64,000 nucleotides of DNA from Planctomycetota bacterium (GTDB lineage Bacteria; Planctomycetota; Planctomycetia; Pirellulales; Pirellulaceae): the NCBI GenBank assembly GCA_018970165.1, contig JAGWWZ010000001.1, positions 1 to 64,000 of the forward strand, written 5' to 3'. Below the pieces are notes generated by a model. That model was not told the origin of the DNA. It made no database searches and saw only the letters and a program-made list of their open reading frames with translations. The position numbers and the translations under genes are program-made. Shown here in pieces: positions 47,671 through 57,275 of the stretch (position 1 is the stretch's first letter; every line of letters starts with the position of its first letter).

Positions 47671-50600
47671 GTGTCGAACATTTGGTGGAAAAACTGTTTG
47701 CTGCGCGTCGGAATCCTGTTGATGGCCGTCGGTTCACCGTCGTTTCGTACGGTGGCTCGGGGACAGGATCCACCCTTTTCCGTTCCCGATGGATTCGTTG
47801 TGCAGCGTGTGGCCGACGACAAGCTGGCCCACGATTGTTTTTGCATGACTCTCGATAACGCGGGTCGTCCGATCGTATCGGGACCGGGTTACGTTCGGAC
47901 ATTGATCGATGATGATAGCGATGGAATATTCGATCGGAGCATCGATTGGACCCGCGAAGTCAAACAAGGGGCACAGGGAATGTGGAGCGAAGGAAAATCG
48001 CTCTACTGGGTCGCCGATGGAGGATTGTGGCGATCCGAAGATACCGATGGGGACTTGGTCGCGAATAGTCGAGCCCAGCGAGTGCTAGAACTCCCCACCG
48101 GTGGAGAACATGATGCGCATGCCATCAAGCGTGGTCCGGATGGCTGTTGGTATCTGATCGTAGGCAACTTCGCTGCCAACATCAGTCGAATGGCAAATGA
48201 CTCAAGCGCGCCCATTGCTCGACCGCGTGCTGGAACACTGTGGCGCATGAGTCCCGACTTCTCCCGTCGAGGTGTTTGGGCCCATGGCCTTCGCAACTGC
48301 TACGACTTTGATTTTTTGCCCGACGGGCAAGCGGTAACCTATGACAGCGACGACGAACGGGAAGCGACCCTTCCTTGGTACCGACCAACAAGAGCGTTTG
48401 TTATGGGACCTGGAACCGATGCAGGTTGGTGCGGCGCCGCATGGAAGGATGATGATTATCGGGTAACGATGCCCTTGGTTCTGGCTCGGTTAGGGCGTGG
48501 GTCGCCAACAGGCGTTGCTGTATATGAACATACTTCCTTTCCGGAACGCTATCGCGATGCAGTGTTCGTCTTGGATTGGACCTTTGGCCGCGTCATCGCG
48601 ATCTATCCCTCGGCGAACTTGAAGCCCGATGAGCGGATCCCTGACAAGATCCCCAGCGAAGTATTCATGGAGCCCACAGGTACCGCTGGTTTTGCTCCCA
48701 CTTCAGCATGCGTTGCTCCCGATGGAAGTCTCTTGGTTTCCGTCGGAGGTCGAGGAATCGTGGGAGCTATCTACCGAGTTTCCTACTCGCCCGGCACATC
48801 GAAGTTACCCGCGCCTGCCGGCGATCCGTTACCCGCATGCCTTGTTTCTGCTATCGAAAAGAAAATTCTCTCTGCGCAAGACGCCGAAACTCTTGAGTCG
48901 GTACTCAAGTCCCCCTCGCCATGGAGCGCCTGGTCGATCGCTCGGTGGCGGCCTCGAGTCACTCCGCGCGTTCGAGGTCAACTCGTTGACGTGGCGATGG
49001 GGCGTCTATCACTTGATGGCCCGGTCGACATGACGGAGAAGTACGTACTGAGAGCAGCGCAGATGCTGACCCGACTTGGAGAGACAGTCAGCGCGGAGCA
49101 GATCCAGCGAGGTACTTCTTCAAAGGATCCTGCGGTGCGGGCTGCCGCATGGTGGGTGGCGGGCAGACAATCGCCTGCAGCGACTCGCGAAGTTGCGATT
49201 CGCAGTCTCGGAGCCAATTCCATCGAAGGGAGATTGGGTACGCGTTGGGAGGTTCATCTGGGCGCTGACGAGGAACGACTGCGATGGGAAGCAATAGGAC
49301 TCAAGCGTTGGCCTGTATCTGCTAACCAACCCCCAAAATTGGAATCCCGACCCTCCGACTCTGCACTGCGGCGAACGTGGTTGTGGGCGCTTAGCCGAGC
49401 AACAGGTTCCCCTAACGAGACTGGACTGGCGGGTCGGTTGGAAACCCAAATCGCGAAAGCTCTTTTCGCCCCGAACTCGAAAACACCCGATAAAGATCTG
49501 CTCGATGCGGTCACTCGCAAATGGGGCGACAACCGGGACAAACTGTCTCAAAGGGAATTGATGGAAAGCCTCGCATATGTACAGGCCGCTCTCGGTGATC
49601 GTCGCTGGGACTTTCCTTTACAAACCGATGCACCAGCCGATATCAGCGATGGATACCGCGGCTTGTATACTAATCAAATCGCCGAATCATCGCGCAACAA
49701 CATGGCGCGTTGGTTCCTTTACTTTGCAGCAACCGCAAAAACACAGGGCTGGGATGCCGTCTACGCCGAATCGATCCGCACCATGGCCATGATGGAGCCC
49801 AGCGACCAGCAATGCATGGCCTTCATCCTAGAACAGATCACTGCCGATAGCCATCCGACCTCCGACCTTCACATGCTCTGCGCATTGGCCCAATGCACCG
49901 CGCCGAGAACCGCGCCCGAAACCAGCAAGACAGCTGCCGCCTTGTCGGAGATTATCCGAAAAGTAAAAGGACGCGGGTTGTACACAGACAATCAGTGGCC
50001 CATTCGGCTCAATCAACTTGTCGCTCGACTCACCGCGCGCGATGAAAAACTCGGACCAGCCTTCATCGAACTATCCAATCTGTACTGCAGCGAAGATCTC
50101 GCGCTGATCAGCGCCTTCCCGCAGGAAATCCAAGAACAAGCTCGCGAGAAGATTCGCGGTCAACTCAAGTCTGCTTCGCCCGAAGAATGGTCGATCCCGC
50201 TGGTAAAGTTTGCAGTGGTTGGACCGTTGGACAAATCGCTGCGCGATGCACTGAGAAGGGGATGTCAACTCGAGAACCTCCACCAAACCTGCTTGGCGTT
50301 TTTGGCGCAAATGCCAGAAGAGGAAGATTACGATCTGTATCTCAGTTCGATCGAGGAGACCGATCGGACATTGTGGCCCGATGCATGGCGGGGGCTCGAT
50401 CCGCTTGCCATCAAAGATCCGGCACGAGAATTCCCCGCGATCGCAAAGCTTTTGTCTGCCAGTTTCAATACCGGTACCCCATTGCCTCGATCAGCTATTC
50501 TCGATCGAGCGCGACGAGTCGCCGCCGACAGCCGAAAGACGCCGCCGCCGTCCACAGATTCCTGGCCTGAATGGACCGCGTACCTGCAATCGCAACTCGA

Positions 50601-51081
50601 CGAAGCACAGATGGCCGCAATGGTAGTCCCTAGCGCCCAAGCTGATGTGGCAAGCATCCGTAAGTCGATCGAGGGTGTATCGGGAAATTCCGAACGAGGA
50701 GCAAACCTGTTTCGGGCCAAGTGCGCGCTCTGCCATGGAGGACAATCAGCGCTCGGGCCAAGCCTTTCCGGAGTCTCGAAACGCTTCTCTCTCGAAGATC
50801 TTGCTCGAGCCATCTACGAGCCAAGCCGCGATGTCCCCGATCGCTATCGCGCCATCCGCGTCCTTACCGTCGATGATGAAGTCCTGACCGGTATGATCAT
50901 CTACAATGCGGCCGATGGCGTGACTCTCCAGACTGCCGACGGTTCCATCCTACGGATCAATCAAGATCAAATCGAACAGAAGGCCTTCTCCACCGAATCG
51001 ATCATGCCCAGCGGACTACTCGACGATCGCTCCGCCCAGGAAGTCGCCGATTTGTTTGCATACCTTGGCACGCTGCCGTAG
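47671..51081 (+). CDS. PVC-type heme-binding (CxxCH) membrane-bound dehydrogenase-like protein
   Basis: GTG start; PFSVPDGFVVQRVADDKLAHDCFCMTLDNAGRPIVSGPGYVRTL; C-terminal cytochrome c RGANLFRAKCALCHGGQSALGPSL. Confidence 0.88.
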   Translation: MSNIWWKNCLLRVGILLMAVGSPSFRTVARGQDPPFSVPDGFVVQRVADDKLAHDCFCMTLDNAGRPIVSGPGYVRTLIDDDSDGIFDRSIDWTREVKQGAQGMWSEGKSLYWVADGGLWRSEDTDGDLVANSRAQRVLELPTGGEHDAHAIKRGPDGCWYLIVGNFAANISRMANDSSAPIARPRAGTLWRMSPDFSRRGVWAHGLRNCYDFDFLPDGQAVTYDSDDEREATLPWYRPTRAFVMGPGTDAGWCGAAWKDDDYRVTMPLVLARLGRGSPTGVAVYEHTSFPERYRDAVFVLDWTFGRVIAIYPSANLKPDERIPDKIPSEVFMEPTGTAGFAPTSACVAPDGSLLVSVGGRGIVGAIYRVSYSPGTSKLPAPAGDPLPACLVSAIEKKILSAQDAETLESVLKSPSPWSAWSIARWRPRVTPRVRGQLVDVAMGRLSLDGPVDMTEKYVLRAAQMLTRLGETVSAEQIQRGTSSKDPAVRAAAWWVAGRQSPAATREVAIRSLGANSIEGRLGTRWEVHLGADEERLRWEAIGLKRWPVSANQPPKLESRPSDSALRRTWLWALSRATGSPNETGLAGRLETQIAKALFAPNSKTPDKDLLDAVTRKWGDNRDKLSQRELMESLAYVQAALGDRRWDFPLQTDAPADISDGYRGLYTNQIAESSRNNMARWFLYFAATAKTQGWDAVYAESIRTMAMMEPSDQQCMAFILEQITADSHPTSDLHMLCALAQCTAPRTAPETSKTAAALSEIIRKVKGRGLYTDNQWPIRLNQLVARLTARDEKLGPAFIELSNLYCSEDLALISAFPQEIQEQAREKIRGQLKSASPEEWSIPLVKFAVVGPLDKSLRDALRRGCQLENLHQTCLAFLAQMPEEEDYDLYLSSIEETDRTLWPDAWRGLDPLAIKDPAREFPAIAKLLSASFNTGTPLPRSAILDRARRVAADSRKTPPPSTDSWPEWTAYLQSQLDEAQMAAMVVPSAQADVASIRKSIEGVSGNSERGANLFRAKCALCHGGQSALGPSLSGVSKRFSLEDLARAIYEPSRDVPDRYRAIRVLTVDDEVLTGMIIYNAADGVTLQTADGSILRINQDQIEQKAFSTESIMPSGLLDDRSAQEVADLFAYLGTLP

Positions 51082-51175
51082 CGGCTCAACACGCCGCACC
51101 AAACAAAACTTCGGCGCACCCTTTTGTTAAGACAATAGTTCGACGATTCAACGATTGAAACGGAGATTGTGAGCG

Positions 51176-51523
51176 ATGTCGTCTCGCCAGTCTAAATTGG
51201 CACCAACACATGTTTTCGTAAACCGCATGCTGCGCTCGATCGCGTTTTCGAGCGTACTCATTTTTTTCACGCTCGCAGTAGGAATTTTTGGATACCACTA
51301 TCTCGCTGGCTTAGACTGGATCGATGCGTTACTCAATGCTTCCATGATCCTCGGGGGCATGGGGCCGATCGATCCTCTCAACTCGAATGTCGCCAAGATC
51401 TTTGCGTCATTCTATGCGCTGTTTTGCGGGCTGGTTTTGGTGGGTGCTACAGGACTGGTACTTTCGCCAATCTTGCATCGCATGCTTCATCGATTTCGAA
51501 TCGACGAAGAGGATCTTTCCTAG
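51176..51523 (+). CDS. Small 2-TM protein resembling a 2TM pore module
   Basis: 115 aa: TM, amphipathic segment LDWIDALLNASMILGGMGPIDPL, TM. Confidence 0.55.
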   Translation: MSSRQSKLAPTHVFVNRMLRSIAFSSVLIFFTLAVGIFGYHYLAGLDWIDALLNASMILGGMGPIDPLNSNVAKIFASFYALFCGLVLVGATGLVLSPILHRMLHRFRIDEEDLS

Positions 51524-51639
51524 CATTAAAGGCATCTAGAATGAACAGGATTTACAATCTAGAATGCGGAACAACGGAAATCGTTCCGACAGGAGCGTCG
51601 CCGTTCGTACACTTAAGTTCTCTACCAACAACTCAATCG

Positions 51640-51879
51640 ATGCATGCTATGTTGACGAAAAGATTTTTTTGCTCGCTGATGGCGACATCGTTTTGGGCGG
51701 CGTCGATACCATGTCTCGTATGGGCCCATCCCGGTCACGGCAACGCAGATCCTGATAGCCCGGCACACTATCTCTTGTCTTTTGAGCATACCGCTCCCAT
51801 GGTGGCGATCGCTTTATTTGCGATAGCGATCGCGATCGTGCTGGGCAGGCGATCGCGTCGCGTTCGAGTCCGCGTCTAG
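51640..51879 (+). CDS. Small secreted/membrane protein (signal peptide plus C-terminal TM)
   Basis: FFCSLMATSFWAASIPCLVWAHPGHGNADPDSPAHYLLSFEHTAPMVAIALFAIAIAIVLGRRSRR; ORF open from 51424. Confidence 0.5.
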   Translation: MHAMLTKRFFCSLMATSFWAASIPCLVWAHPGHGNADPDSPAHYLLSFEHTAPMVAIALFAIAIAIVLGRRSRRVRVRV

Positions 51880-51935
51880 CTGGCCGGAAGTGCCGATCCG
51901 ATATCGATTGGGGAGGGTGACTCGTGCCACCCGCT

Positions 51936-51977
51936 AAACAAGCTGATCTCTAGCAAAAACAAGCTGATCTCTAGCAA
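51936..51977. repeat. 21-bp exact tandem duplication
   Basis: aaacaagctgatctctagcaa x2. Confidence 0.92.
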
Positions 51978-52037
51978 AGAGGTGCTTGGGTGGCGTGTTT
52001 TCATCAGGGGTCGGCATCCACCCTGATGCTTGCGATT

Positions 52038-52073
52038 CTTGGCTAACAGGCACTGCTTGGCTAACAGGCACTG
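52038..52073. repeat. 18-bp exact tandem duplication
   Basis: cttggctaacaggcactg x2. Confidence 0.92.
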
Positions 52074-52101
52074 TGCCAGCACAGATTTTTGAAAAATCCA
52101 G

Positions 52102-52190
52102 CGGAGAGGACAGGATTCGAACCTGCGGTAAGGAGTTAACCCTACGCCGAATTAGCAATCCGGTGCTTTAGACCACTCAGCCACCTCTCC
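52102..52190 (-). tRNA. tRNA-Ser (GCT)
   Basis: Reverse complement GGAGAGGTGGCTGAGTGGTCTAAAGCACCGGATTGCTAATTCGG...GGTTCGAATCCTGTCCTCTCCG; anticodon loop TTGCTAA, long variable arm, closed acceptor stem. Confidence 0.95.
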
Positions 52191-52432
52191 AATTCGCCCC
52201 GCGGTGCCCGCTCGAATCCAAATAGACCCATTTAAGGCAACGCAAAGCCACGTGAAGCCAAGGTTTACTCCTCGACCACTACTGACAGTTTGCCACATTT
52301 TCCTCTTTTTGCAAGACAGGAAGCCAACTCTACTCGGTTCGCGTTCTGATCTGGCGTTCAGGGAACCCAGCTTGCTATTCTCCCCAGCGAACCCCGAGAA
52401 ATCCCTCGGTACCAACCTCAAGGAAACGCGCC

Positions 52433-53170
52433 GTGCCGTTGCCATCTTCACCTCAACTCGACTCCAGGATTAGCAGAATCCTTCTGGCATGCGTTCTCTT
52501 CGCCGCCGCACCGGGATGCACCGATGGCCCCTTCTTCCAAATGAAGAAGCTGAATCCCTACATCCAATCGCAGTGGCGTAAAGACCGTGAAAAAACAGTC
52601 GTCTACTCGCAGCGAGTCAATGAAATGCGACTTCTGAGACGTCAAATCGCAAACATGCCTACCGAAGAGCAATCGCGATGGATTGCTAAGTTGACAGATA
52701 TCCTGCAAACTGAAACCAGCCCCGAACTGAGGCGCGAGTCGGTATTGGTTCTCCAAGAAGTTATGGATCGCCAAGATGCTGTGGCAGCGGTTACCCCATT
52801 GAGCCAGGACAAAAACGACAAAGTGCGATTGACCGTCGCTCAGACCCTCGGCGCTCGGCCCAACACCGAAGCAGCATCAGCTCTCATGGCGATGGCTACA
52901 TCCGATAGCAGCCGCGTCGTACAACTCGCAGCGACCGAGTCGCTCGGAAAACACCCTACTGACGAGGTCCGTCAGTTCCTGGCTAGCAAACTGGAGGATC
53001 GTAACCCAGCCATGCAATACCAAGCTTCGCTCGCTCTCAAGAGCATCACCGGAAAGAACTACGGCGGAGACATCGATGCATGGAAACGCTACTTGGCTGG
53101 TGAAGATATCCCCGAGCCGAAGGCGAGCTTAGCCGATTCCATGAAGTCGTTCGTTCCAATGTGGAGATGA
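52433..53170 (+). CDS. HEAT-repeat lipoprotein
   Basis: Lipobox-like LFAAAPGCTD; repeats DKVRLTVAQTLGARPNTEAASALMAMATSDSSRVVQLAATESLGKHPTDEVRQFLASKL. Confidence 0.78.
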   Translation: MPLPSSPQLDSRISRILLACVLFAAAPGCTDGPFFQMKKLNPYIQSQWRKDREKTVVYSQRVNEMRLLRRQIANMPTEEQSRWIAKLTDILQTETSPELRRESVLVLQEVMDRQDAVAAVTPLSQDKNDKVRLTVAQTLGARPNTEAASALMAMATSDSSRVVQLAATESLGKHPTDEVRQFLASKLEDRNPAMQYQASLALKSITGKNYGGDIDAWKRYLAGEDIPEPKASLADSMKSFVPMWR

Positions 53171-53289
53171 TAGCATTCGAGCGATCGCGCACGAATTCCA
53201 TTATTTATCTCTGTATGCGCCCAATAGGGGGTGCCGATAGACGACAGAGTATCTCAGCATTTCCCATGTCGTCTAACTGATTATTCGCT

Positions 53290-55389
53290 ATGCGGTCATG
53301 TCACATCAGTCGTCTTGGATTGGCCGCCTTCACGCTGGTAACTTGGGCTGTTCTGACGAATTGGTCAGAGTGGAGTTTAGGTCAAGACAATCCTCTGCGC
53401 GCTAATGGGACGAGTCAACCCAATGCCGCGGCTCCAGACCCCACGTCGCTACCTCTAGTCGCCGAAGAACCAACTGCTATCCAAGAGCGGCAACTTGCAG
53501 AACGCATTGCTTCAATCTGCACTCAGCAATTTGGACCATGGATGCAATGGCTTACACTGGTATCCCAGAAGCCAATCAAGGCAGACGCAAACATCGCTGG
53601 CGAAGATGACAACGCGATCATCGAGATTCCCGAAGCCGCATTAGGAGCGCTCGATCCTCCGGAACTCACGGAAGCTTCGAAAGATGGCGAGGCCGCGAAT
53701 GAGGAAGAGTCAACTGGCGGTATCGTCATTGGAGAGACATCGGAGGAAATGCTCGCGGACAACGCGGATCAACCTGCCGAGATTGCAGATGTGCCATCCC
53801 GAGAAACCACCGCCGCTAAGGAAAGCGCCGAGAATAAGCAAAGCACCGAGAATAAAGAGACTACCTCCCATAAAGAGCGATCCGTCAAGGATGCTTCTTC
53901 GAGGAACGTTCGAACTCCGCGTTCGTTGCTCGAGGTCGATGCAGTTGATTTGGAAGAATCGACAACACCTCGCGCCCTCTCGCAGTCTATGAAATCCAAG
54001 TCGGAAGAGGCTTCCGCCGAGGAAACTTCTGCCAAGGAAACTTCCGCCAAGCGGAGCATCAAGTCTTCGGACGAGGACATGCGTGACTATCTTGCCCAGG
54101 AAGAACCCTCGCCCGAGAGCATTCGCAACTCCACTAGCGATAAAATGCAAGGAATGGATGCAGACCGCGCAGTCAAGCCCAATACGAGCGATGCACCGGG
54201 GAATGGGATTCGATCACCGAGCAAGAAGCATGCAATCACTGACAAGCCGCGAGCCAATATACCGGTCCCGATGCAGCAAAGATTGGCACGAGTTCAGAGT
54301 TGCCTCAACTACTACCTCGACAATCCGGAGACGACCACCGCTCGCTCACCATGGGCTGTGATGCATGCAATCCTGGCCTATGGCGCAGATTACGAGTTGA
54401 TCGGCCCGAATGGCCGAGTGAATGCAATCGGATGGATGTGCCACAATGGACTGTGCCGCACGCAGAGAATTTTCACACCTCGTGGAGACTTCTTTATTCC
54501 GAATGTCGGAGGGGGAGTTCAAGGGCACGAAGGTCAGTTCCTGGCCATTCTCGCGCAATGCCAAGTTCCTCTCGATTACCCGATTCAGATCGGTTCCAAA
54601 AAGTTCACGGTCGAGGATCTGGTTCGCTACGAGATGGCAACCTGTAAAGAGAAGTCGGAGCTGACGTTTAAGTTGATCGGACTATCGTATTACGTCGATG
54701 CCGACAAACAGTGGCGGAGCAACGATGGCAAAGTTTGGAATCTGGAAAAACTACTGCGGGAGGAGATGGCACAGCCGGTTGTTGGTTCAGCCTGTGGTGG
54801 AACGCATCGCTTGATGGGCTTGTCTTTCTGCCTGCGTCAGCGGGAACTGCAGGGCTTGCCGATCAACGGCCAATTTGCACGTGCAGCCCAGTTCATCAAC
54901 GAGTATGTGCGCTACACTTGGCAGATCCAGAACCCGGACGGTAGCTTCAGCACCAACTGGTATGCAGGTCGGGGCAACGAGCCGAACGACGAACGCAAAG
55001 TTCAAACGTCGGGTCACATGCTTGAGTGGCTGATGTTCACGGTATCCGATGATGAGTTGACCAGTCCGCGGGTGGAGAAAGCGGTCGACTTCCTGCTCAG
55101 CAAAATCCACGATCGGCGCGACTTCAAGTGGCCGATTGGACCGCGAGGCCATGCCACCCGGGCGCTCGCCCTCTACCAACTTCGGATCGAAGCCCTCCTC
55201 GAGCAACGGTCGGGAGCTCCGGCAACGTTGGCTGAAGAGAGGGTTCAAGTTGAGGATACTGCGAAGACTGTCCAGTCTCCAGCTACCGCCCCAGTCATTC
55301 GCCAGGGACAGGTTTCGCCGGGGGGACGCCCCACGAGCCAACCAGCCTCCCGCTCCACCGGTCGTCCGAATCGCCGAGTTCGCGGCTGA
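53290..55389 (+). CDS. Secreted alpha/alpha-toroid (prenyltransferase/squalene-cyclase-like) domain with low-complexity linker
   Basis: C-terminal repeats (HAILAYGADYEL..., GQFLAILAQCQVPLDYPI, WQIQNPDGSFSTNWYAGRG, HATRALALYQLRIE); central KE/ET/S-rich linker. Confidence 0.65.
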   Translation: MRSCHISRLGLAAFTLVTWAVLTNWSEWSLGQDNPLRANGTSQPNAAAPDPTSLPLVAEEPTAIQERQLAERIASICTQQFGPWMQWLTLVSQKPIKADANIAGEDDNAIIEIPEAALGALDPPELTEASKDGEAANEEESTGGIVIGETSEEMLADNADQPAEIADVPSRETTAAKESAENKQSTENKETTSHKERSVKDASSRNVRTPRSLLEVDAVDLEESTTPRALSQSMKSKSEEASAEETSAKETSAKRSIKSSDEDMRDYLAQEEPSPESIRNSTSDKMQGMDADRAVKPNTSDAPGNGIRSPSKKHAITDKPRANIPVPMQQRLARVQSCLNYYLDNPETTTARSPWAVMHAILAYGADYELIGPNGRVNAIGWMCHNGLCRTQRIFTPRGDFFIPNVGGGVQGHEGQFLAILAQCQVPLDYPIQIGSKKFTVEDLVRYEMATCKEKSELTFKLIGLSYYVDADKQWRSNDGKVWNLEKLLREEMAQPVVGSACGGTHRLMGLSFCLRQRELQGLPINGQFARAAQFINEYVRYTWQIQNPDGSFSTNWYAGRGNEPNDERKVQTSGHMLEWLMFTVSDDELTSPRVEKAVDFLLSKIHDRRDFKWPIGPRGHATRALALYQLRIEALLEQRSGAPATLAEERVQVEDTAKTVQSPATAPVIRQGQVSPGGRPTSQPASRSTGRPNRRVRG

Positions 55390-55609
55390 TTTGGACCGCG
55401 CATGTCCAACGTAATTCTCAACCCGAAACACAAGTTAGGGATAGAGTTACGAAGCTTTTGAGGTCTTTCCTCATGCGTTCCTCGCTGACGCGTCGGGTTC
55501 TGAAAAAATTTGCTATTCCACGGGATCTCAAGTACGCTGGACATCCAGTGATCTACCCGGTCGTGGTTTTTCCGCACCCCCTTGCTTGGCCAATGGTTTC
55601 ACGTTCATG

Positions 55610-55822
55610 TTCACTCTGATCTCTTACCTTTGGATTCTGTTTACCCTCACCGTCCTGATCGCCCCTTTAGTGGTCGGTCTTATGTCCAGGCCCAAGAGGA
55701 CCAAGCCTGCCGTAGCCAACGCTGCAGCCGGGGAGCCAACCGACGCCGCAACAGAGGAGGCCCCCGCAGAGGAACCCGTTCTCGATTTCAACGATGAGCT
55801 CGCTGAGATGAAGCCGAACTAG
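55610..55822 (+). CDS. Small single-TM protein
   Basis: MFTLISYLWILFTLTVLIAPLVVGLMSRPKRTKPAV... with acidic C-terminus. Confidence 0.5.
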   Translation, partial: FTLISYLWILFTLTVLIAPLVVGLMSRPKRTKPAVANAAAGEPTDAATEEAPAEEPVLDFNDELAEMKPN

Positions 55823-56793
55823 GCATCCATCCGCTCGGCGACCCGAAGCTTCGCAGAACGACTCCTCGGATTCGCGTCCAGTTCAGCGAGATCGGCCACA
55901 ATCGGCTTCTTGGTGATCACATGTAACAAGTCATGCTCGCGCATGGCATGCTTGACGATTCGGTCTTCGAGAGAGTGAAAGGAGATCACGGCAAGTCTTC
56001 CACCCATTGCCAAACACTGAGGCAGGGTTTGCATCGCTTGCTCTACATGCTCGAGTTCCCGATTCACAGCGATGCGCAAAGCTTGAAACGTTCGAGTCGC
56101 ACTGTCGACCCGACCGTGGATTCTCCCTGGCACCAGGCGATGGATCAAATCGGCAAGCTGTTTCGAAGTCTCGATCGGCTGCGCTTGGCGCGTTTCGACA
56201 ATCGCCCGCGCGATCCTCCGCGAAAATCGCTCCTCGCCGAACTGATAGATGGTGTCTGCGATTTCCTTCTCGGTCCTGATTCTCAGGAAATCCGCTGCGC
56301 TGATCCCAGAGCTAGAATCGAACCGTAGATCGAGAGGACCATCGGTCCGAAAGGAGAAACCTCGCTGTGCATCCTGCAATTGATCGCTCGACAGCCCGAG
56401 ATCCAACAAGATGCCATCTACACTCGAGATGCCGAGCTGGTGTAGAAGATCAGGAATCGCGCAGTACGATTCCGCGCACACAATCCAGCGACATCCCTGA
56501 ATGGGTTGCAAGAACCAACCAATTTCGGAACGCTCTGCGGTCGTCTCCAGTTCGGACTCCAAGAACGGTACCATTCGCTCGATGACACTCGGGTCGCGGT
56601 CCATCGCGATCAGGGTTTCACTCGGGGCTAAAGAGGAACCGATCCGAATCGCGTGACCGCCACCACCGAGTGTTCCATCGATGATCACCCGTTTCGAGGA
56701 CGAATCCCTCGCCCCATCGAGTCTCAAACCCGTCAGTACCGAGTCGACGAGAACCGGGACATGCACTGTGGGAGAGGTCACTTTGAACGCCAA
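55819..56793 (-). CDS. rsmH: 16S rRNA (cytosine1402-N4)-methyltransferase
   Basis: HVPVLVDSVLTGL, DGTLGGGGHA, DGILLDLGLSSDQLQDAQRGFSFRTDGPLDLRFD, RLAVISFHSLEDRIVKHAM. Confidence 0.97.
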   Translation of the reverse strand: MAFKVTSPTVHVPVLVDSVLTGLRLDGARDSSSKRVIIDGTLGGGGHAIRIGSSLAPSETLIAMDRDPSVIERMVPFLESELETTAERSEIGWFLQPIQGCRWIVCAESYCAIPDLLHQLGISSVDGILLDLGLSSDQLQDAQRGFSFRTDGPLDLRFDSSSGISAADFLRIRTEKEIADTIYQFGEERFSRRIARAIVETRQAQPIETSKQLADLIHRLVPGRIHGRVDSATRTFQALRIAVNRELEHVEQAMQTLPQCLAMGGRLAVISFHSLEDRIVKHAMREHDLLHVITKKPIVADLAELDANPRSRSAKLRVAERMDA

Positions 56794-57275
56794 ATAAAAA
56801 AAGAGCCGGTCGGGGAGAGCACCTCACCCAAACCATCGCAGCATGCACCTGATAGTCCTTTCAACGCGCTTTGCTGGGTCAAATCGAGAGGTCAATCCAT
56901 GCTGGTTCAACGTCCCGATTCAAGGCTGGAGCGTGCGTGTGGTCTCAGGGTGGGGAACCGATCTCTGCTTCGCGATCGATTCTGCGTTTGAGCCCGTGGC
57001 CGCGAGGCTCAAACCAACCCTTGGTCCATCAACCACACATCGCTTCGATGGAGGGAGGCGCCGCACCCACCGACCGGCAATGGATCGATTGAAGAGCGAC
57101 AGGATCTACGATATCGGCCCCCCCCGACTTTGGCTACCTTCTTTTCACAGTTCTCTCCATGGAAAGTATGGACTTTTCCAGGATTTGATAGCATGATTCG
57201 ACGATCCAGCGTCGTTCCGTTTGTGGGCTGACCGACCTAAACATCTAGTTCTTCGAGGCTTACGGCTACCCGGGA

